A stretch of 64,000 bases of DNA from positions 1,984,001 through 2,048,000 of the forward strand of contig NZ_CP120367.1 in NCBI RefSeq assembly GCF_029892045.1, in the 5' to 3' direction. This stretch comes from Sinorhizobium numidicum (GTDB lineage Bacteria; Pseudomonadota; Alphaproteobacteria; Rhizobiales; Rhizobiaceae). Each line of letters opens with the position of its first letter. The stretch's first letter is position 1. The notes under the pieces were generated by a model. It did no database searches. It had not been told where the DNA came from and was given only the letters and a program-made list of their open reading frames with translations. This document shows positions 1 to 10,578 of the stretch, in pieces. Position numbers and translations under genes: made by a program.

Positions 1-1028
1 AGCCGCAAGAGCATGCGAGCGACGCTCGATTTGCCCGAGCCGGATTCGCCGACAATGCCGAGGGTTTCGCCTCGCCTGACCTCGAAGCTGACGTCGTCCA
101 CCGCCTTGAACGTGCGCTTGCCGGCAAAGCTCCCTGAGGAAAGCAGATAGTCCTTCGTGAGATGTTCCACCTTGAGCAGTACGTCGCCCGCACCCCCCGT
201 CGAACGCTTGTTCGAAGTCTCCGCAGCGTCGCCGTGCGGCAGCGCGGAAATTAAGCGGCGGGTATAGGCATGCTGCGGATTGCTGAAGACCTCTCTGGCC
301 GAGCCGGCCTCCACAACTCGCGCGGCGTTCATGACGATGACGCGATCCGCCATGGCAGAGGCGACCTCGAGATCGTGGGTGATCATGATCAGCGCCATTC
401 CGGTCTCGCGCTGGAGGTCGCGCAACAGTTCGAGGATCTGGGCCTGAACACTGACGTCCAGGGCGGTCGTAGGCTCGTCCGCGATCAGAATGTCGGGCTT
501 CAGCGCAATCGCCATGGCAATCATCACACGCTGGCGCTGACCGCCGGAAAATTGGTGCGGATAGAAGTCAACCCGGCTTTCCGGTTCCGGAATGCCGACG
601 CGGCGGAGGAGCTCAATCGCGTTGGCACGCGCTTGCCTGCCCTTCCCGGCGCCGTGGCTCTCATAGACCTCCTCGATTTGGCGTCCGACCGTGTAGACGG
701 GATTGAGATAGGCGAGCGGATCCTGGAAGATCATCGCAATCCGGCGGCCGTTGATGCTTCTGCGGGCTTCCGCATCCAGACGCGAGAGTTCGATGCCATC
801 GAAGTGGCAGGCGCCTGCGACGATATCGGCCGGTGGGCAGTCGAGGAGGTCCATCACCGTGCTCGTGCTGACGCTCTTTCCCGAGCCGCTTTCACCGAGA
901 ATGACGAGGGTCTCGCTGCGATTAACGTGGAAGGAGACGTTGTCGACCGCCCGTACTGGCTCTTTATCCGAGAGGAAATCGACCGTCAGGCCCTCGACCT
1001 TGAGAATGGGATTGGCTGCGTTCTTCAT
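1..1028 (-). CDS. ABC importer ATPase, double-domain Dpp/Gsi type (partial)
   Basis: ATP-binding subunit of a peptide/nickel-family (Opp/Dpp) importer, cut by the left edge; 342 codons are present. The first ATPase domain has Walker A GESGSGKS at about residues 45-52, the signature FSGGQRQRV near 160 and Walker B ILIADEP near 180. A linker follows residue 270. A second Walker A GESGSGKS appears near residue 330, so two ATPase units (DppD-like then DppF-like) are fused in one chain, as in GsiA. Its ATG overlaps the stop of the upstream permease by 4 bp (ATGA). It is the last visible gene of the gntR-kdgD-transporter operon. The solute is unknown; peptide-family importers also carry sugars and sugar acids. 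Confidence 0.9.
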   Translation of the reverse strand, partial: MKNAANPILKVEGLTVDFLSDKEPVRAVDNVSFHVNRSETLVILGESGSGKSVSTSTVMDLLDCPPADIVAGACHFDGIELSRLDAEARRSINGRRIAMIFQDPLAYLNPVYTVGRQIEEVYESHGAGKGRQARANAIELLRRVGIPEPESRVDFYPHQFSGGQRQRVMIAMAIALKPDILIADEPTTALDVSVQAQILELLRDLQRETGMALIMITHDLEVASAMADRVIVMNAARVVEAGSAREVFSNPQHAYTRRLISALPHGDAAETSNKRSTGGAGDVLLKVEHLTKDYLLSSGSFAGKRTFKAVDDVSFEVRRGETLGIVGESGSGKSSVARMLLR

Positions 1029-1948
1029 CGAGCGGCCTTTCGCAATGTCTGCAGACGCCAGCGTTGTTGCGGATCGGCGACGGTGCGCGCCCAGTTCGAA
1101 AGGATGTTGAGCGAGAGCGTCGTCAACATGATGGCAAGGCCAGGCCAAAAGGCGATCCACCAGGCCGTCGAAAGATAACCGCGGCCGTTTGCCACCATCG
1201 CACCCCAGGTGAAATCTGGCGGCTGAATGCCGAGGCCGAGGAAGCTCAGTGCCGATTCGGATAGGATGACCGTTGCGAAGTCGATGGCCGAGATCGTCAC
1301 CAATGTCGGCAGGACGAGCGGTGCGATATGCCGGAGAATGATCCTGGCCGGCTTTGCGCCCATGGAACGCGCTGCGCTGACGAACATGCGCTCGCGCAGT
1401 TCCAGCACTTCGGCGCGCGCAGTTCTCAGATAAATCGGCATGCGGGTGATGGCGAGAACGATCACAAGATTGGTGATGCTGGGCCCGAGCGTATAGAGCA
1501 CGATCAAGGCCAAGAGCAGCGACGGAAAGCTCATGACGACGTCGGCGAGACGCAGAATGAGGTGGCTGTACCAGCGTTCGGAATAGCCGGCGATCAGGCC
1601 GAGCGTTCCTCCGACGAGCATGGAGGAGAACACCGCGGCGGCCGCAATGCCGAGTGTATTCTGCGCACCGACGATCAGCCTGGCGAGGATTGGCCGGCCG
1701 AGCGTATCGGCCCCGAGGACGTAGATCCAGCCCTGCTCGAAGGCGAAAGGAGCGAGGTTGCGCTGGCGCAGGCCGAGCCGGGACGCCGCGTCTCCAACGA
1801 GCCAAGGCCCGACGATGGCCGCGGCCACGAAGATCGCCAGGAAAATGGCGGCGGCCAGCGCGAGCCTGTCGCGCTTCAGATAGGCGATGAGGACGCGCGC
1901 GGTGCCCGGACCCGTCGACGGTTTGCTATCGGGAGTGATGATCGTCAT
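1025..1948 (-). CDS. ABC transporter permease, DppC-like
   Basis: Inner-membrane permease of the peptide-family importer, 307 residues. The N-terminus (residues 1-22) is cytoplasmic, and a first membrane segment lies at about 30-50. A large extracytoplasmic stretch containing LGADTLGRP, typical of DppC, follows, then five more hydrophobic segments. The EAA loop that docks the ATPase is at AARSMGAKPARIILRH (about 192-207). It pairs with the DppB-like subunit 3 bp upstream. Four-bp overlap with the ATPase gene implies translational coupling. Family assignment is firm; substrate is not. Confidence 0.92.
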   Translation of the reverse strand: MTIITPDSKPSTGPGTARVLIAYLKRDRLALAAAIFLAIFVAAAIVGPWLVGDAASRLGLRQRNLAPFAFEQGWIYVLGADTLGRPILARLIVGAQNTLGIAAAAVFSSMLVGGTLGLIAGYSERWYSHLILRLADVVMSFPSLLLALIVLYTLGPSITNLVIVLAITRMPIYLRTARAEVLELRERMFVSAARSMGAKPARIILRHIAPLVLPTLVTISAIDFATVILSESALSFLGLGIQPPDFTWGAMVANGRGYLSTAWWIAFWPGLAIMLTTLSLNILSNWARTVADPQQRWRLQTLRKAAR

Positions 1949-1951
1949 GGG

Positions 1952-2866
1952 TCAATACCGGATGCGCGGATCGAGCACTGCGTAGAGCAGATCGATTGCG
2001 ATGTTCAGGATGAAGATGGCGGTCGCGGTCACCAGGATCGTCGATTGGACGACGGCGAAATCGCGCTGGATGATCGAGTCGATCATCAGCTTGCCGATGC
2101 CTGGCCAGCCGAATATCGACTCCACCACGACTGCCCCGTTGACGAGGCTCGTGGCGAGGTCGCCGGCAACCGTCACCACGGGCAGCAGCGAATTGCGAAG
2201 CGCATGTCCGAAGATGATCTTCTGTCGGCGAAGTCCCTTCGCGCGCGCTGTCTTGATGTAGGGCGAGGCGAGGGCTGAGAGCATTGTGCCCCTGACGACC
2301 TGCACAAGCAGCCCGAATGGGCGGAGCATCAGCACGAAAATCGGCATGATCCAATGCGCCCAGCTTCCGGTGCCGGAGGTTGGCAGAATTTCGAGCCCGA
2401 CGGCGAAGACTAGAATGCCGACGATTGCGACCCAGAAATCCGGAGCACTCGCACCGGCAAGAGACGCGACGCTTGCAATACGGTCAAACAGGCTGCCGGG
2501 CCGCGCTGCGGCGAGTGAGCCGACGAGGATCGCGAGCGCCGTCGACAGCGTAATCGCAACGAATGCAAGCTTCAGGGTTTCCGGAAAGGCCTCGAGCGCC
2601 ACGTCCATGGCTGAGCGGTTCTGGCGCAGCGATTGGCCGAAATCGAGCTGCAACAAATCCTTGAGATATTCCAGGAATTGCCAGTGCAGCGGCTGATCGA
2701 GACCGTTCAGCTGCGCGAATGCGGCCCTCGCTTCCGCGGTCGAATCCAGCGGCAGATATAAGGCGGACGGATCCCCGGTGAGCCGTGTCAGGAAAAAGAC
2801 CAGCGTCAGCAGGCCGATGACCGAGAGGACGCTATGAGACGCGCGGCGTCCTAGATAAGTGAACAT
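1952..2866 (-). CDS. ABC transporter permease, DppB-like
   Basis: First permease of the importer, 304 residues, the usual length for DppB/OppB. It begins with FTYLGRRASHSVLSVIGLL, the conserved N-terminal membrane helix, and has the periplasmic loop with LDQPLHWQF after it. The EAA loop is TARAKGLRRQKIIFGHALRNS (positions about 204-224). It ends with the family-typical LYAVLDPRIRY. It lies 82 bp downstream of the binding-protein gene, and that gap carries a GC-rich inverted repeat (around 2925-2940) that may damp expression of the membrane genes. Confidence 0.92.
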   Translation of the reverse strand: MFTYLGRRASHSVLSVIGLLTLVFFLTRLTGDPSALYLPLDSTAEARAAFAQLNGLDQPLHWQFLEYLKDLLQLDFGQSLRQNRSAMDVALEAFPETLKLAFVAITLSTALAILVGSLAAARPGSLFDRIASVASLAGASAPDFWVAIVGILVFAVGLEILPTSGTGSWAHWIMPIFVLMLRPFGLLVQVVRGTMLSALASPYIKTARAKGLRRQKIIFGHALRNSLLPVVTVAGDLATSLVNGAVVVESIFGWPGIGKLMIDSIIQRDFAVVQSTILVTATAIFILNIAIDLLYAVLDPRIRY

Positions 2867-2948
2867 TTCAGATGCCCTTCGATGAATATCGAATGCAGTG
2901 GATCAGGGACGCAGGGCCATGTTCAGGCGCCTGCGCCCCCGGTGCCAG

Positions 2949-4457
2949 TTAGTCTTTGATGGCGATGTTGGCCAAGGGTATTTCGCTGTTGGTGGTGATA
3001 TCCGGCTTCCACTCCAGTCGTGTGCCGACGCGCGTATAGCCGATCATGTGGAACATCGGGATATCCGCGACGACGTCTTTGCGTGCCTTGTCGAAGATCG
3101 TTTTGAAGCTCTTCGTGCGGGCCTCGCCCGTCGCAGCCAGGGCCGTGTCGATCTCCTTGTCGAGAGCAGGATCGGCCAAGGTCGAGTAGCTGCCGCTCGA
3201 GCGATAGAAGATTGGAATGGTGAAAGCCGCATCGCCCTTATTGTTGTCGTGCATCATCTGCAGCAGATTGGCGCCACGCTCGGCCGGGAAAGGCTTCTGC
3301 AGGTAACGCAGCCAATCGGCGACATCGAGCATGGTGAGCTTGACGTTGAGGCCGACGGCCTGCCACATCGTCATCATGGCTTCCATCGCTTCGGCACCAT
3401 TCGGATAGATGCCGTTGCGGCCGATGAGCTTGATCTCAGTGTCGACGGGAACGCCCTCGGCCGCTGCCTCCTCGATCAGCTTCTTTGCCTCTTCCGGATC
3501 AAAAGGCCAGGGCTCAAGCGCATCGTCGTGCCCGTTGATGCCGGAGACGACCATCTGCGACGCGCGCTTGACGTCGTCGCCGAAGAGCTGTGCAAGGCCT
3601 TCCCAATCTATGGCGAGGTTCAGCGCCTTGCGGACGCGCAGATCGTCAAGCGGCGGCAGGGCCGTGTCGATGCGGATCGCGGTGGTTTCAGAGTTCAGAT
3701 AGGCGAAATCCGTCTCCGGATTGCTTGCGTCCTGAATGGCGATCGACGGCGTCAGGTCGGCCTCGCCGGTTTCGACCATGGCCGCTCGGATCGAGGATTC
3801 CGGTCTCCAAACATAGGTCGCCTTGGTGATCTCCGGCTTTTTGCCCCAGTAGCCGTCGAAGGCATCGAGCACGACCGTCTGCGGGGAGAAGGTCGACAGC
3901 TTGAAGGGCCCTGTGCCGACCGGGTCGTTGACAGCCTTGTCGGCCGGAGTCTTCGGGGAGACGACCATCACAACGCTTAAGAGCGTCGGCATGATCGGCT
4001 CCGGCCGGTCGGATTTGATTTCGACTGTGAGATCGTCGAGCGCAGTTACTGTCAGTTTCGCATCGCCGAATTTTGCAATGTTGCTGCAAGTGATCTTGCC
4101 GCCGACCATGCGGTTGATGGAAAATGCGACCGCGTCAGCGTTGAGCCCGGAACCGTCCTGGAACTTGACGCCTTCGCGCAGCTTGATGCGCCAGGTCGTG
4201 GGGTCCGTCTGGGTCCACTCGGTTGCCAATTTCGGCAGAGGTTGCCCGGTGTTCGGATCGATGACCGTCAGCGGCTCCACGACATTCTGGCTCAATATCT
4301 GGCCGACATTGGTGATGATTGTACCGCAGGGCTCCAGGTTCGCCGGCTGCTCCGGCAAAACGATGCGGATTTCCTGCGCGGCACCTTGCGCCATTGCCGA
4401 TGGTGTCGCCGCCATCGTGACGACGGACGCGATCGTAAGAATGCTTGTCTTGTTCAT
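2949..4457 (-). CDS. ABC transporter substrate-binding protein, peptide/nickel family (SBP_bac_5)
   Basis: Periplasmic solute receptor of 502 residues with a Sec signal peptide (cleavage after about residue 23, ATPSAMAQG). The family region follows: PLTVIDPNTGQPLPKLATEW, then KLREGVKFQDGSGLNADAVAFS, the hallmark block of family-5 binding proteins. A strong Shine-Dalgarno, GGAGG, sits 7 nt before the ATG. It is third in the operon after gntR and kdgD, so the ligand is probably a sugar acid or a short uronate oligomer that yields the KdgD substrate, rather than a peptide. That ligand call is inferred from context only. Confidence 0.9.
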   Translation of the reverse strand: MNKTSILTIASVVTMAATPSAMAQGAAQEIRIVLPEQPANLEPCGTIITNVGQILSQNVVEPLTVIDPNTGQPLPKLATEWTQTDPTTWRIKLREGVKFQDGSGLNADAVAFSINRMVGGKITCSNIAKFGDAKLTVTALDDLTVEIKSDRPEPIMPTLLSVVMVVSPKTPADKAVNDPVGTGPFKLSTFSPQTVVLDAFDGYWGKKPEITKATYVWRPESSIRAAMVETGEADLTPSIAIQDASNPETDFAYLNSETTAIRIDTALPPLDDLRVRKALNLAIDWEGLAQLFGDDVKRASQMVVSGINGHDDALEPWPFDPEEAKKLIEEAAAEGVPVDTEIKLIGRNGIYPNGAEAMEAMMTMWQAVGLNVKLTMLDVADWLRYLQKPFPAERGANLLQMMHDNNKGDAAFTIPIFYRSSGSYSTLADPALDKEIDTALAATGEARTKSFKTIFDKARKDVVADIPMFHMIGYTRVGTRLEWKPDITTNSEIPLANIAIKD

Positions 4458-4540
4458 GTATTCTCCTCCCGGTGACCTTGCTTCAGATTGTGGGCGGAAG
4501 AACGTCCTCCCGTTCTCCGCCGAATTTTCGGTGATCGGCT

Positions 4541-6263
<1,723 letters not shown>

Positions 6264-6325
6264 AGGTCCTCCACATTTCCTAAGGTTATGACATCCATAC
6301 TCTCAGCCAGCGAGAAATGCGAGCC

Positions 6326-6376
6326 CATCATATGAAATCGGATGAATGTCTTGCATTTGGCCATATTCATCATATG
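6326..6376. promoter_or_regulatory. Paired CATCATATG sites upstream of gntR (5511-6263)
   Basis: CATCATATGA at 6326-6335 and TCATCATATG at 6367-6376 lie about 42 bp apart, close to four helical turns, in the 390-bp gap between the two divergent gntR genes. They repeat the core of the kdgD upstream dyad. The arrangement suits cooperative or looped binding by the minus-strand regulator. The site assignment is inferred from recurrence only. Confidence 0.5.
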
Positions 6377-6565
6377 CTTCCAATCGATCAAACAGACTGT
6401 GCTTGGCGCGAACGCCAGCTTGTGAACGGCGGCGAGGTCAACCGGACGACGGCTGGAATGCTCACCTCCGCATCCTGCTCTGAGCTGCGTCAGTTCCGTT
6501 TCCAAATCTAATCGGCACGGGCTCCAGCGAGGTAAGCCGGATATTCTGGTGCAACCATTGTTGTG

Positions 6566-6612
6566 TTGACTCATCTCCAGCAGCGAGTATCTTGTAGAGA
6601 TTGGTATGACCA
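6566..6612 (+). promoter_or_regulatory. Promoter and FadR-type operator for gntR (6658-7401)
   Basis: A sigma-70-like promoter reads TTGACT (6566-6571), 16 bp, TATCTT (6588-6593). Immediately downstream, at 6602-6612, is TGGTATGACCA, a TGGT-N3-ACCA dyad that fits the TNGTNNNACNA pattern of FadR-group regulators. The position at the start of transcription suits repression, probably by the gene it precedes. No matching dyad was found in front of the TRAP genes, which may therefore be read from this promoter. Confidence 0.5.
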
Positions 6613-6657
6613 CCTGGCCAGCTTACCGCGCCAGCGGAACCGCAGACAAGGAAGATG

Positions 6658-7401
6658 ATGTTTTCTGCCGTTGAATCGCGCCGTCTGTACCGACAGGTGG
6701 CGGATCAGATGCGAGGGCTAATCGAGCGGGGCGAATTGGAGGCCGGCTCCAGGCTTCCGGCCGAGCGCGAGCTGGCGCAGATGTTCGGCGTGTCTCGTCC
6801 GACCGTCCGGGAAGCGCTGATCGTGCTGGAGGTTGAAGGCTTCATCGATATTCGTATGGGGTCCGGTATCTATGTCACGGCGCCCAAGGTGCCCTCGTCC
6901 GATCTGCCGCCGGAGGACTTCGAAGGTCCGTTCGAATTGCTGAGGGCCCGGGCGGTGGTGGAGTGTGCGATCGCCGAGGAGGCGGCGCGGCTGGCGCGGC
7001 CAGAGCATATCGTCATGCTCGACGACAATCTGATGCGAATGGGGGCGGTGCTAGAGGACCGGCGCCTCGCCCTCGCGCTTGATCGTGACTTCCACGTCAT
7101 CGTGTCGAGCATCATCGCCAATGCGACGCTGAACCGCTTTGTAGGAAGCATCCACGACCTGCGCATGACGCCCTATTTCGAGAAGCTCGCCAGCTATTTC
7201 GAAAACACCGAGACTTGGCGGGCGGCGATGGAGGAGCACCGGACGATCCGCGACGCCATCGCCGCCGGCGATCCGACTGCCGCACGGGCCGCCATGCGCG
7301 CGCATCTCGATCAATCTCAGCTTCGCCTGTCGGCAAGTTTCGGGGAGGAACCGACCGACAGCACGATACCGGCTGCATGGAGGCGTGCCGGGGGTAATTA
7401 G
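6658..7401 (+). CDS. GntR-family regulator, FadR/FCD type, of the TRAP operon
   Basis: Regulator of 247 residues. The winged helix spans about residues 8-75 (GSRLPAERELAQMFGVSRPTVREAL, IRMGSGIYV). The FCD domain carries the metal-ligand segments DRDFHVIVSSI and MRAHLDQSQ. Two ATG codons are adjacent (6655 and 6658); the second has AAGGA 5 nt ahead and is preferred. It reads towards the TRAP and dehydrogenase genes and most likely controls them. It resembles UxuR/ExuR-like regulators of sugar-acid use, but the effector cannot be read from sequence. Confidence 0.9.
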   Translation: MFSAVESRRLYRQVADQMRGLIERGELEAGSRLPAERELAQMFGVSRPTVREALIVLEVEGFIDIRMGSGIYVTAPKVPSSDLPPEDFEGPFELLRARAVVECAIAEEAARLARPEHIVMLDDNLMRMGAVLEDRRLALALDRDFHVIVSSIIANATLNRFVGSIHDLRMTPYFEKLASYFENTETWRAAMEEHRTIRDAIAAGDPTAARAAMRAHLDQSQLRLSASFGEEPTDSTIPAAWRRAGGN

Positions 7402-7407
7402 TACACT

Positions 7408-7508
7408 GCATGTGTCCTTAGATCGGAGCCGATTTAAGGACGAAAACATGCAGCAATTCAAAATGCTACAGCGACCTTTGTGCGTCTGAAAAACGTACGG
7501 CGCTGTAG
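7408..7508. repeat. RIME-type intergenic element, copy 1
   Basis: Palindromic mosaic repeat with the segments CCTTAGATCGGAGCCGATTT, ACATGCAGCAATTCAAA, TGCTACAGCGACC and TGCGTCTGAAAA...GCGCTGTAG. The same blocks recur at 13.6, 25.6 and 34.5 kb. This is the Rhizobium-specific intergenic mosaic element known from Sinorhizobium. It sits between gntR and the TRAP binding-protein gene. Confidence 0.85.
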
Positions 7509-7541
7509 TGGCAATGACTTCACTTTGGGAGGAGAAAGAAC

Positions 7542-8516
7542 ATGAAGATCAGACTGTTAACGCTACTGGGTGCAACCGCGACCATCCTGGCTTCGGCTCT
7601 GACTGCTGAGGCTCAGACGGCGCTCAAATGGGCGCATGTCTACGAAACATCGGAGCCATTCCATACCGAATCCGTCTGGGCAGCTGAAGAGATCGGCAAA
7701 CGCACCGAGGGGCGTTATAAGATCGATGTCTTCCCGGCTTCGCAGCTCGGCAAGGAAGCCGATCTCAACCAGGGCCTGAAGCTCGGCACCGTCGACATCA
7801 TCATTTCCGGTTCGAGCTTCGCCGCGCGCGAACATCCGCCGATCGGCGTCACATATTTTCCCTACACCTTCCGCGACCCCGCCCATCTGATCGCCTACAC
7901 GAAGAGCGATGTCTTCAAGCGATTGGCCGAGGGATATGAGGAAGCCTCGGGCAACCACATCACAGCCGTCACCTATTATGGCACGCGCCACACCACGTCG
8001 AACAAGCCGATCAGCAAATGCGCCGACATGCAGGGGCTGAAGATGCGCGTGCCGGACGTTCCAGCCTATCTTGCCATGCCGCGTGCTTGCGGCGCCAACA
8101 CCACGCCGATTGCCTTCGCGGAGGTGTATCTCGCGCTCCAGAACGGCACGGTCGAGGCTCAGGAAAATCCGCTGACGACGATCGAGGCGAAGAAGTTCTA
8201 CGAGGTGCAGAAGCACATCGTGCTGACCGGCCATATTGTCGACCATCTGAACACTTTGGTGTCGAAGAATCTCTGGTCGCAACTGTCTGATGCCGACAAG
8301 CAGATCTTCACCGAAGTGATGCAGGAGGCAGCGGAACGGAGCACCAAGATCATCGAAGAGCGTGAGAAAGCCCTCGTCGCGACCTTCAAGGAGCGCGGCC
8401 TCGACGTGACCGAAGTCGACAAGTCCGATTTCGAAGCGAACGTGATGGATAAGGTTGCGCTCGACGACTTCGGCTACAAGAAGGAAGACTGGGAAGCCAT
8501 CCGCGCCATCAAGTGA
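7542..8516 (+). CDS. TRAP transporter solute-binding protein (DctP family)
   Basis: Periplasmic receptor of 324 residues with a signal peptide (cleaved after about 25, LTAEAQT). DctP-family blocks are visible: ALKWAHVYETSEPFHTESV, the GLKLGTVDIIISGSS region, MQGLKMRVPDVPAY, and the signature arginine in KMRVP that binds the ligand carboxylate. NGTVEAQENPLTTI is the second family block. GGAGGAG lies upstream of the ATG. It feeds the DctQM pair downstream. Together with an idonate-type dehydrogenase, this points to uptake of a sugar acid. Confidence 0.92.
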   Translation: MKIRLLTLLGATATILASALTAEAQTALKWAHVYETSEPFHTESVWAAEEIGKRTEGRYKIDVFPASQLGKEADLNQGLKLGTVDIIISGSSFAAREHPPIGVTYFPYTFRDPAHLIAYTKSDVFKRLAEGYEEASGNHITAVTYYGTRHTTSNKPISKCADMQGLKMRVPDVPAYLAMPRACGANTTPIAFAEVYLALQNGTVEAQENPLTTIEAKKFYEVQKHIVLTGHIVDHLNTLVSKNLWSQLSDADKQIFTEVMQEAAERSTKIIEEREKALVATFKERGLDVTEVDKSDFEANVMDKVALDDFGYKKEDWEAIRAIK

Positions 8517-8523
8517 ACCGCTA

Positions 8524-8553
8524 ATGCCGGCCGCTCGCCAGAGCGGCCGGCAT
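8524..8553 (+). terminator. Intercistronic hairpin between dctP and dctQ
   Basis: A perfect 13-bp stem (ATGCCGGCCGCTC paired with GAGCGGCCGGCAT, 4-nt loop) directly follows the binding-protein stop. It lacks a U-run, so it is more likely an RNA-stabilising or attenuating element that raises the binding protein over the membrane subunits than a full terminator. Confidence 0.6.
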
Positions 8554-8572
8554 TCCGCCCAACATTCGCTGG

Positions 8573-9154
8573 ATGATCACCATGTCAGAGGAAGTCCATT
8601 TACAGACGACGCCGGAGGAAATCGCCCATTCCTTCGACGAGGCCGCGCCAGCCGCGGACGTCTCGAACTATACGATCGAAGATTGGGTCACGCTTGCCAT
8701 CTTCTGGCTGATGACCGGATGCGTGTTTCTCCAGTTCTTCACCCGCTACGTGCTCAACGATTCCTATGCCTGGACGGAGGAAATCGCCATCAATTGCCTG
8801 ATCGGCGTGGTGTTCCTCGGCTCGGTCATGTGTGTTCGCGTTTCGCGGCACATCCAGGTCGATGTGCTCTACCATTACCTGCCGCAGCCCGTCGCCCGCG
8901 CCCTGGCGATCTTTGTCGATCTCGTGCGCATCGGCTTCTTCGCCTATGCCTGCTGGCTGATGTGGCGCTATGTGGCGATCGTCGCCGACGAGCGCATGGT
9001 TACGGTCAACCTGCCGCGCAACATCGTCTTCTACAGCGTGATGGCCGGCTTCGTGCTGATGCTCGTCCGCTCCATCCAGGTCTTCATCGCCAACCAACGC
9101 CGCGGCTATTCGGTTCTCGAAAGACCCGAGGAATTTCAGAAGGTTGAGGGCTGA
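8573..9154 (+). CDS. TRAP transporter small membrane subunit (DctQ family)
   Basis: Protein of 193 residues with four predicted membrane helices starting near residue 40 (DWVTLAIFWLMTGCVFLQFF), the DctQ layout. The conserved WTEEIA (about 64-69) and the LYHYLPQPV-type loop are present. The start is uncertain: ATG at 8573 or at 8582, neither with a strong Shine-Dalgarno. It ends 3 bp before dctM, so the two are co-translated. It partners DctM in sodium-driven uptake. Confidence 0.88.
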   Translation: MITMSEEVHLQTTPEEIAHSFDEAAPAADVSNYTIEDWVTLAIFWLMTGCVFLQFFTRYVLNDSYAWTEEIAINCLIGVVFLGSVMCVRVSRHIQVDVLYHYLPQPVARALAIFVDLVRIGFFAYACWLMWRYVAIVADERMVTVNLPRNIVFYSVMAGFVLMLVRSIQVFIANQRRGYSVLERPEEFQKVEG

Positions 9155-9157
9155 TCC

Positions 9158-10564
9158 ATGCTCCTGCTCGTCGGTTCGTTTCTTCTCTTGATGCTGGTCG
9201 GGGTGCCCGTTGCCATCTCCATGGCTGTGGCATCGGTGCTTTATCTGGTCTTCTACAATGTCGCGCCCGACATCATCGCGGCGCAGCGGATGATCGCCGG
9301 CGTCGAGAGCTTCCCCTTGCTTGCGGTGCCCTTCTTCATTCTTGCCGGCAACCTGATGAACTCCGCCGGCGTGACCGGGCGCATCTATTCTTTCGCTGTC
9401 GCGCTTGTCGGCTGGATGAAGGGCGGGCTGGCACAGGTCAACATCATCGGTTCGGTGATTTTTTCCGGCATGTCGGGCACGGCGCTTGCCGACGCCGCCG
9501 GCATCGGCACTATCGAAATCAAAGCGATGAAGGATCACGGCTATCCGCTGGAGGCCGCCGTCGGCGTGACCGCCGCATCGGCGACGCTCGGTCCGATATT
9601 TCCGCCATCGCTGCCTTTCGTAATCTACGGCATGATGGCAAATGTCTCGATCGGTGCGCTGTTCATGGCCGGCATCGTGCCGGGCGTCGTAATGACCGTT
9701 TTGATGATGCTGACGGTCGCCATCTTTGCCTATCGGCGAGGCTGGGGTTCGGATACGCCTTTCGAGATGAAGCGTCTGCTGTCGGCCTCGGTCGAGATCG
9801 TTGTCGTCTTCTCCGTGCCGCTTCTCATCTTTCTCCTGATGTCGGCGGGCCTGTCGCTGAACGTCGCCGTGGGCATCGCTCTCGTCGCGCTTCTTGCTCT
9901 TGACTGGTATTTCGACTTTTCCGCCGTCATGGCGCTGATGACCCCGATCATCCTGATCGGGGGCATGACGATGGGATGGTTCACGCCGACCGAGGCGGCG
10001 GTGGCCGCCGTGCTCTGGTCGCTATTTCTCGGTTTGGTGCGCTACCGGACGATGACGTTGTCGACGCTCGCCCGAGCGACCTTTGACACGATCGAGACGA
10101 CGGCCTCGGTGCTGTTCATCGTCACGGCCGCGTCCATCTTCGCCTGGCTGCTGACGGTCAGTCAGGCAGCCCAGATGCTCTCCGGCGCGATTCTGACGAT
10201 CACCGAAAACAAATGGGTCTTCCTGATCCTGGTCAATCTGCTGATGCTGTTCGTAGGATGCTTTCTCGATACGATCGCCGCTATCACGATCCTGGTTCCG
10301 ATCCTTCTGCCGCTGGTGGCTCAATTCGACATCGACCCGGTGCATTTCGGCTTGATCATGACGCTCAACCTGATGATCGGCCTGCTTCACCCACCGCTCG
10401 GCATGGTGCTCTTCGTGCTGTCGCGCGTGGCCAAGCTCTCTGTCGAGCGCACCACCATGGCGATCCTGCCCTGGCTCGTGCCGTTGTTCGTCGCACTCAT
10501 CCTGATTACCTTCGTTCCGGCCATTACGCTGTGGCTCCCGACCGCGGTCGGATTGATCCGCTGA
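9158..10564 (+). CDS. TRAP transporter large permease (DctM family)
   Basis: Membrane carrier of 468 residues; DctM proteins are usually 425-440. Roughly 12 hydrophobic helices are visible. Family signatures include PLLAVPFFILAGNLMNSAGVT near residue 58, SGMSGTALADAAGIG near 107, ATLGPIFPPSLPFVIYG near 147, FTPTEAAVAA near 275, and a glycine- and proline-rich LHPPLGMVLFV near the C-terminus. A modest insertion in the middle (about 210-260) explains the extra length. It performs solute translocation with DctQ and the binding protein. Confidence 0.93.
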   Translation: MLLLVGSFLLLMLVGVPVAISMAVASVLYLVFYNVAPDIIAAQRMIAGVESFPLLAVPFFILAGNLMNSAGVTGRIYSFAVALVGWMKGGLAQVNIIGSVIFSGMSGTALADAAGIGTIEIKAMKDHGYPLEAAVGVTAASATLGPIFPPSLPFVIYGMMANVSIGALFMAGIVPGVVMTVLMMLTVAIFAYRRGWGSDTPFEMKRLLSASVEIVVVFSVPLLIFLLMSAGLSLNVAVGIALVALLALDWYFDFSAVMALMTPIILIGGMTMGWFTPTEAAVAAVLWSLFLGLVRYRTMTLSTLARATFDTIETTASVLFIVTAASIFAWLLTVSQAAQMLSGAILTITENKWVFLILVNLLMLFVGCFLDTIAAITILVPILLPLVAQFDIDPVHFGLIMTLNLMIGLLHPPLGMVLFVLSRVAKLSVERTTMAILPWLVPLFVALILITFVPAITLWLPTAVGLIR

Positions 10565-10578
10565 TAGGGAGACCAGCC

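Noticed and set aside
270..1178. Plus-strand frame of 302 codons at the left edge
   Set aside because: The minus strand encodes a double ABC ATPase with two Walker A motifs over the same bases.
1328..2278. Plus-strand frame of 316 codons opposite the two ABC permeases
   Set aside because: Composition is that of an antisense shadow (His, Asp, Arg rich), with no hydrophobic or domain pattern.
2898..3980. Plus-strand frame of 360 codons opposite the peptide-type binding protein
   Set aside because: The minus strand has a signal peptide and family-5 receptor blocks; the plus frame has none.
7402..7541. CRISPR or phage attachment site between gntR and the TRAP genes
   Set aside because: The palindromes are RIME modules repeated elsewhere in the window; there are no regular spacers or integrase.
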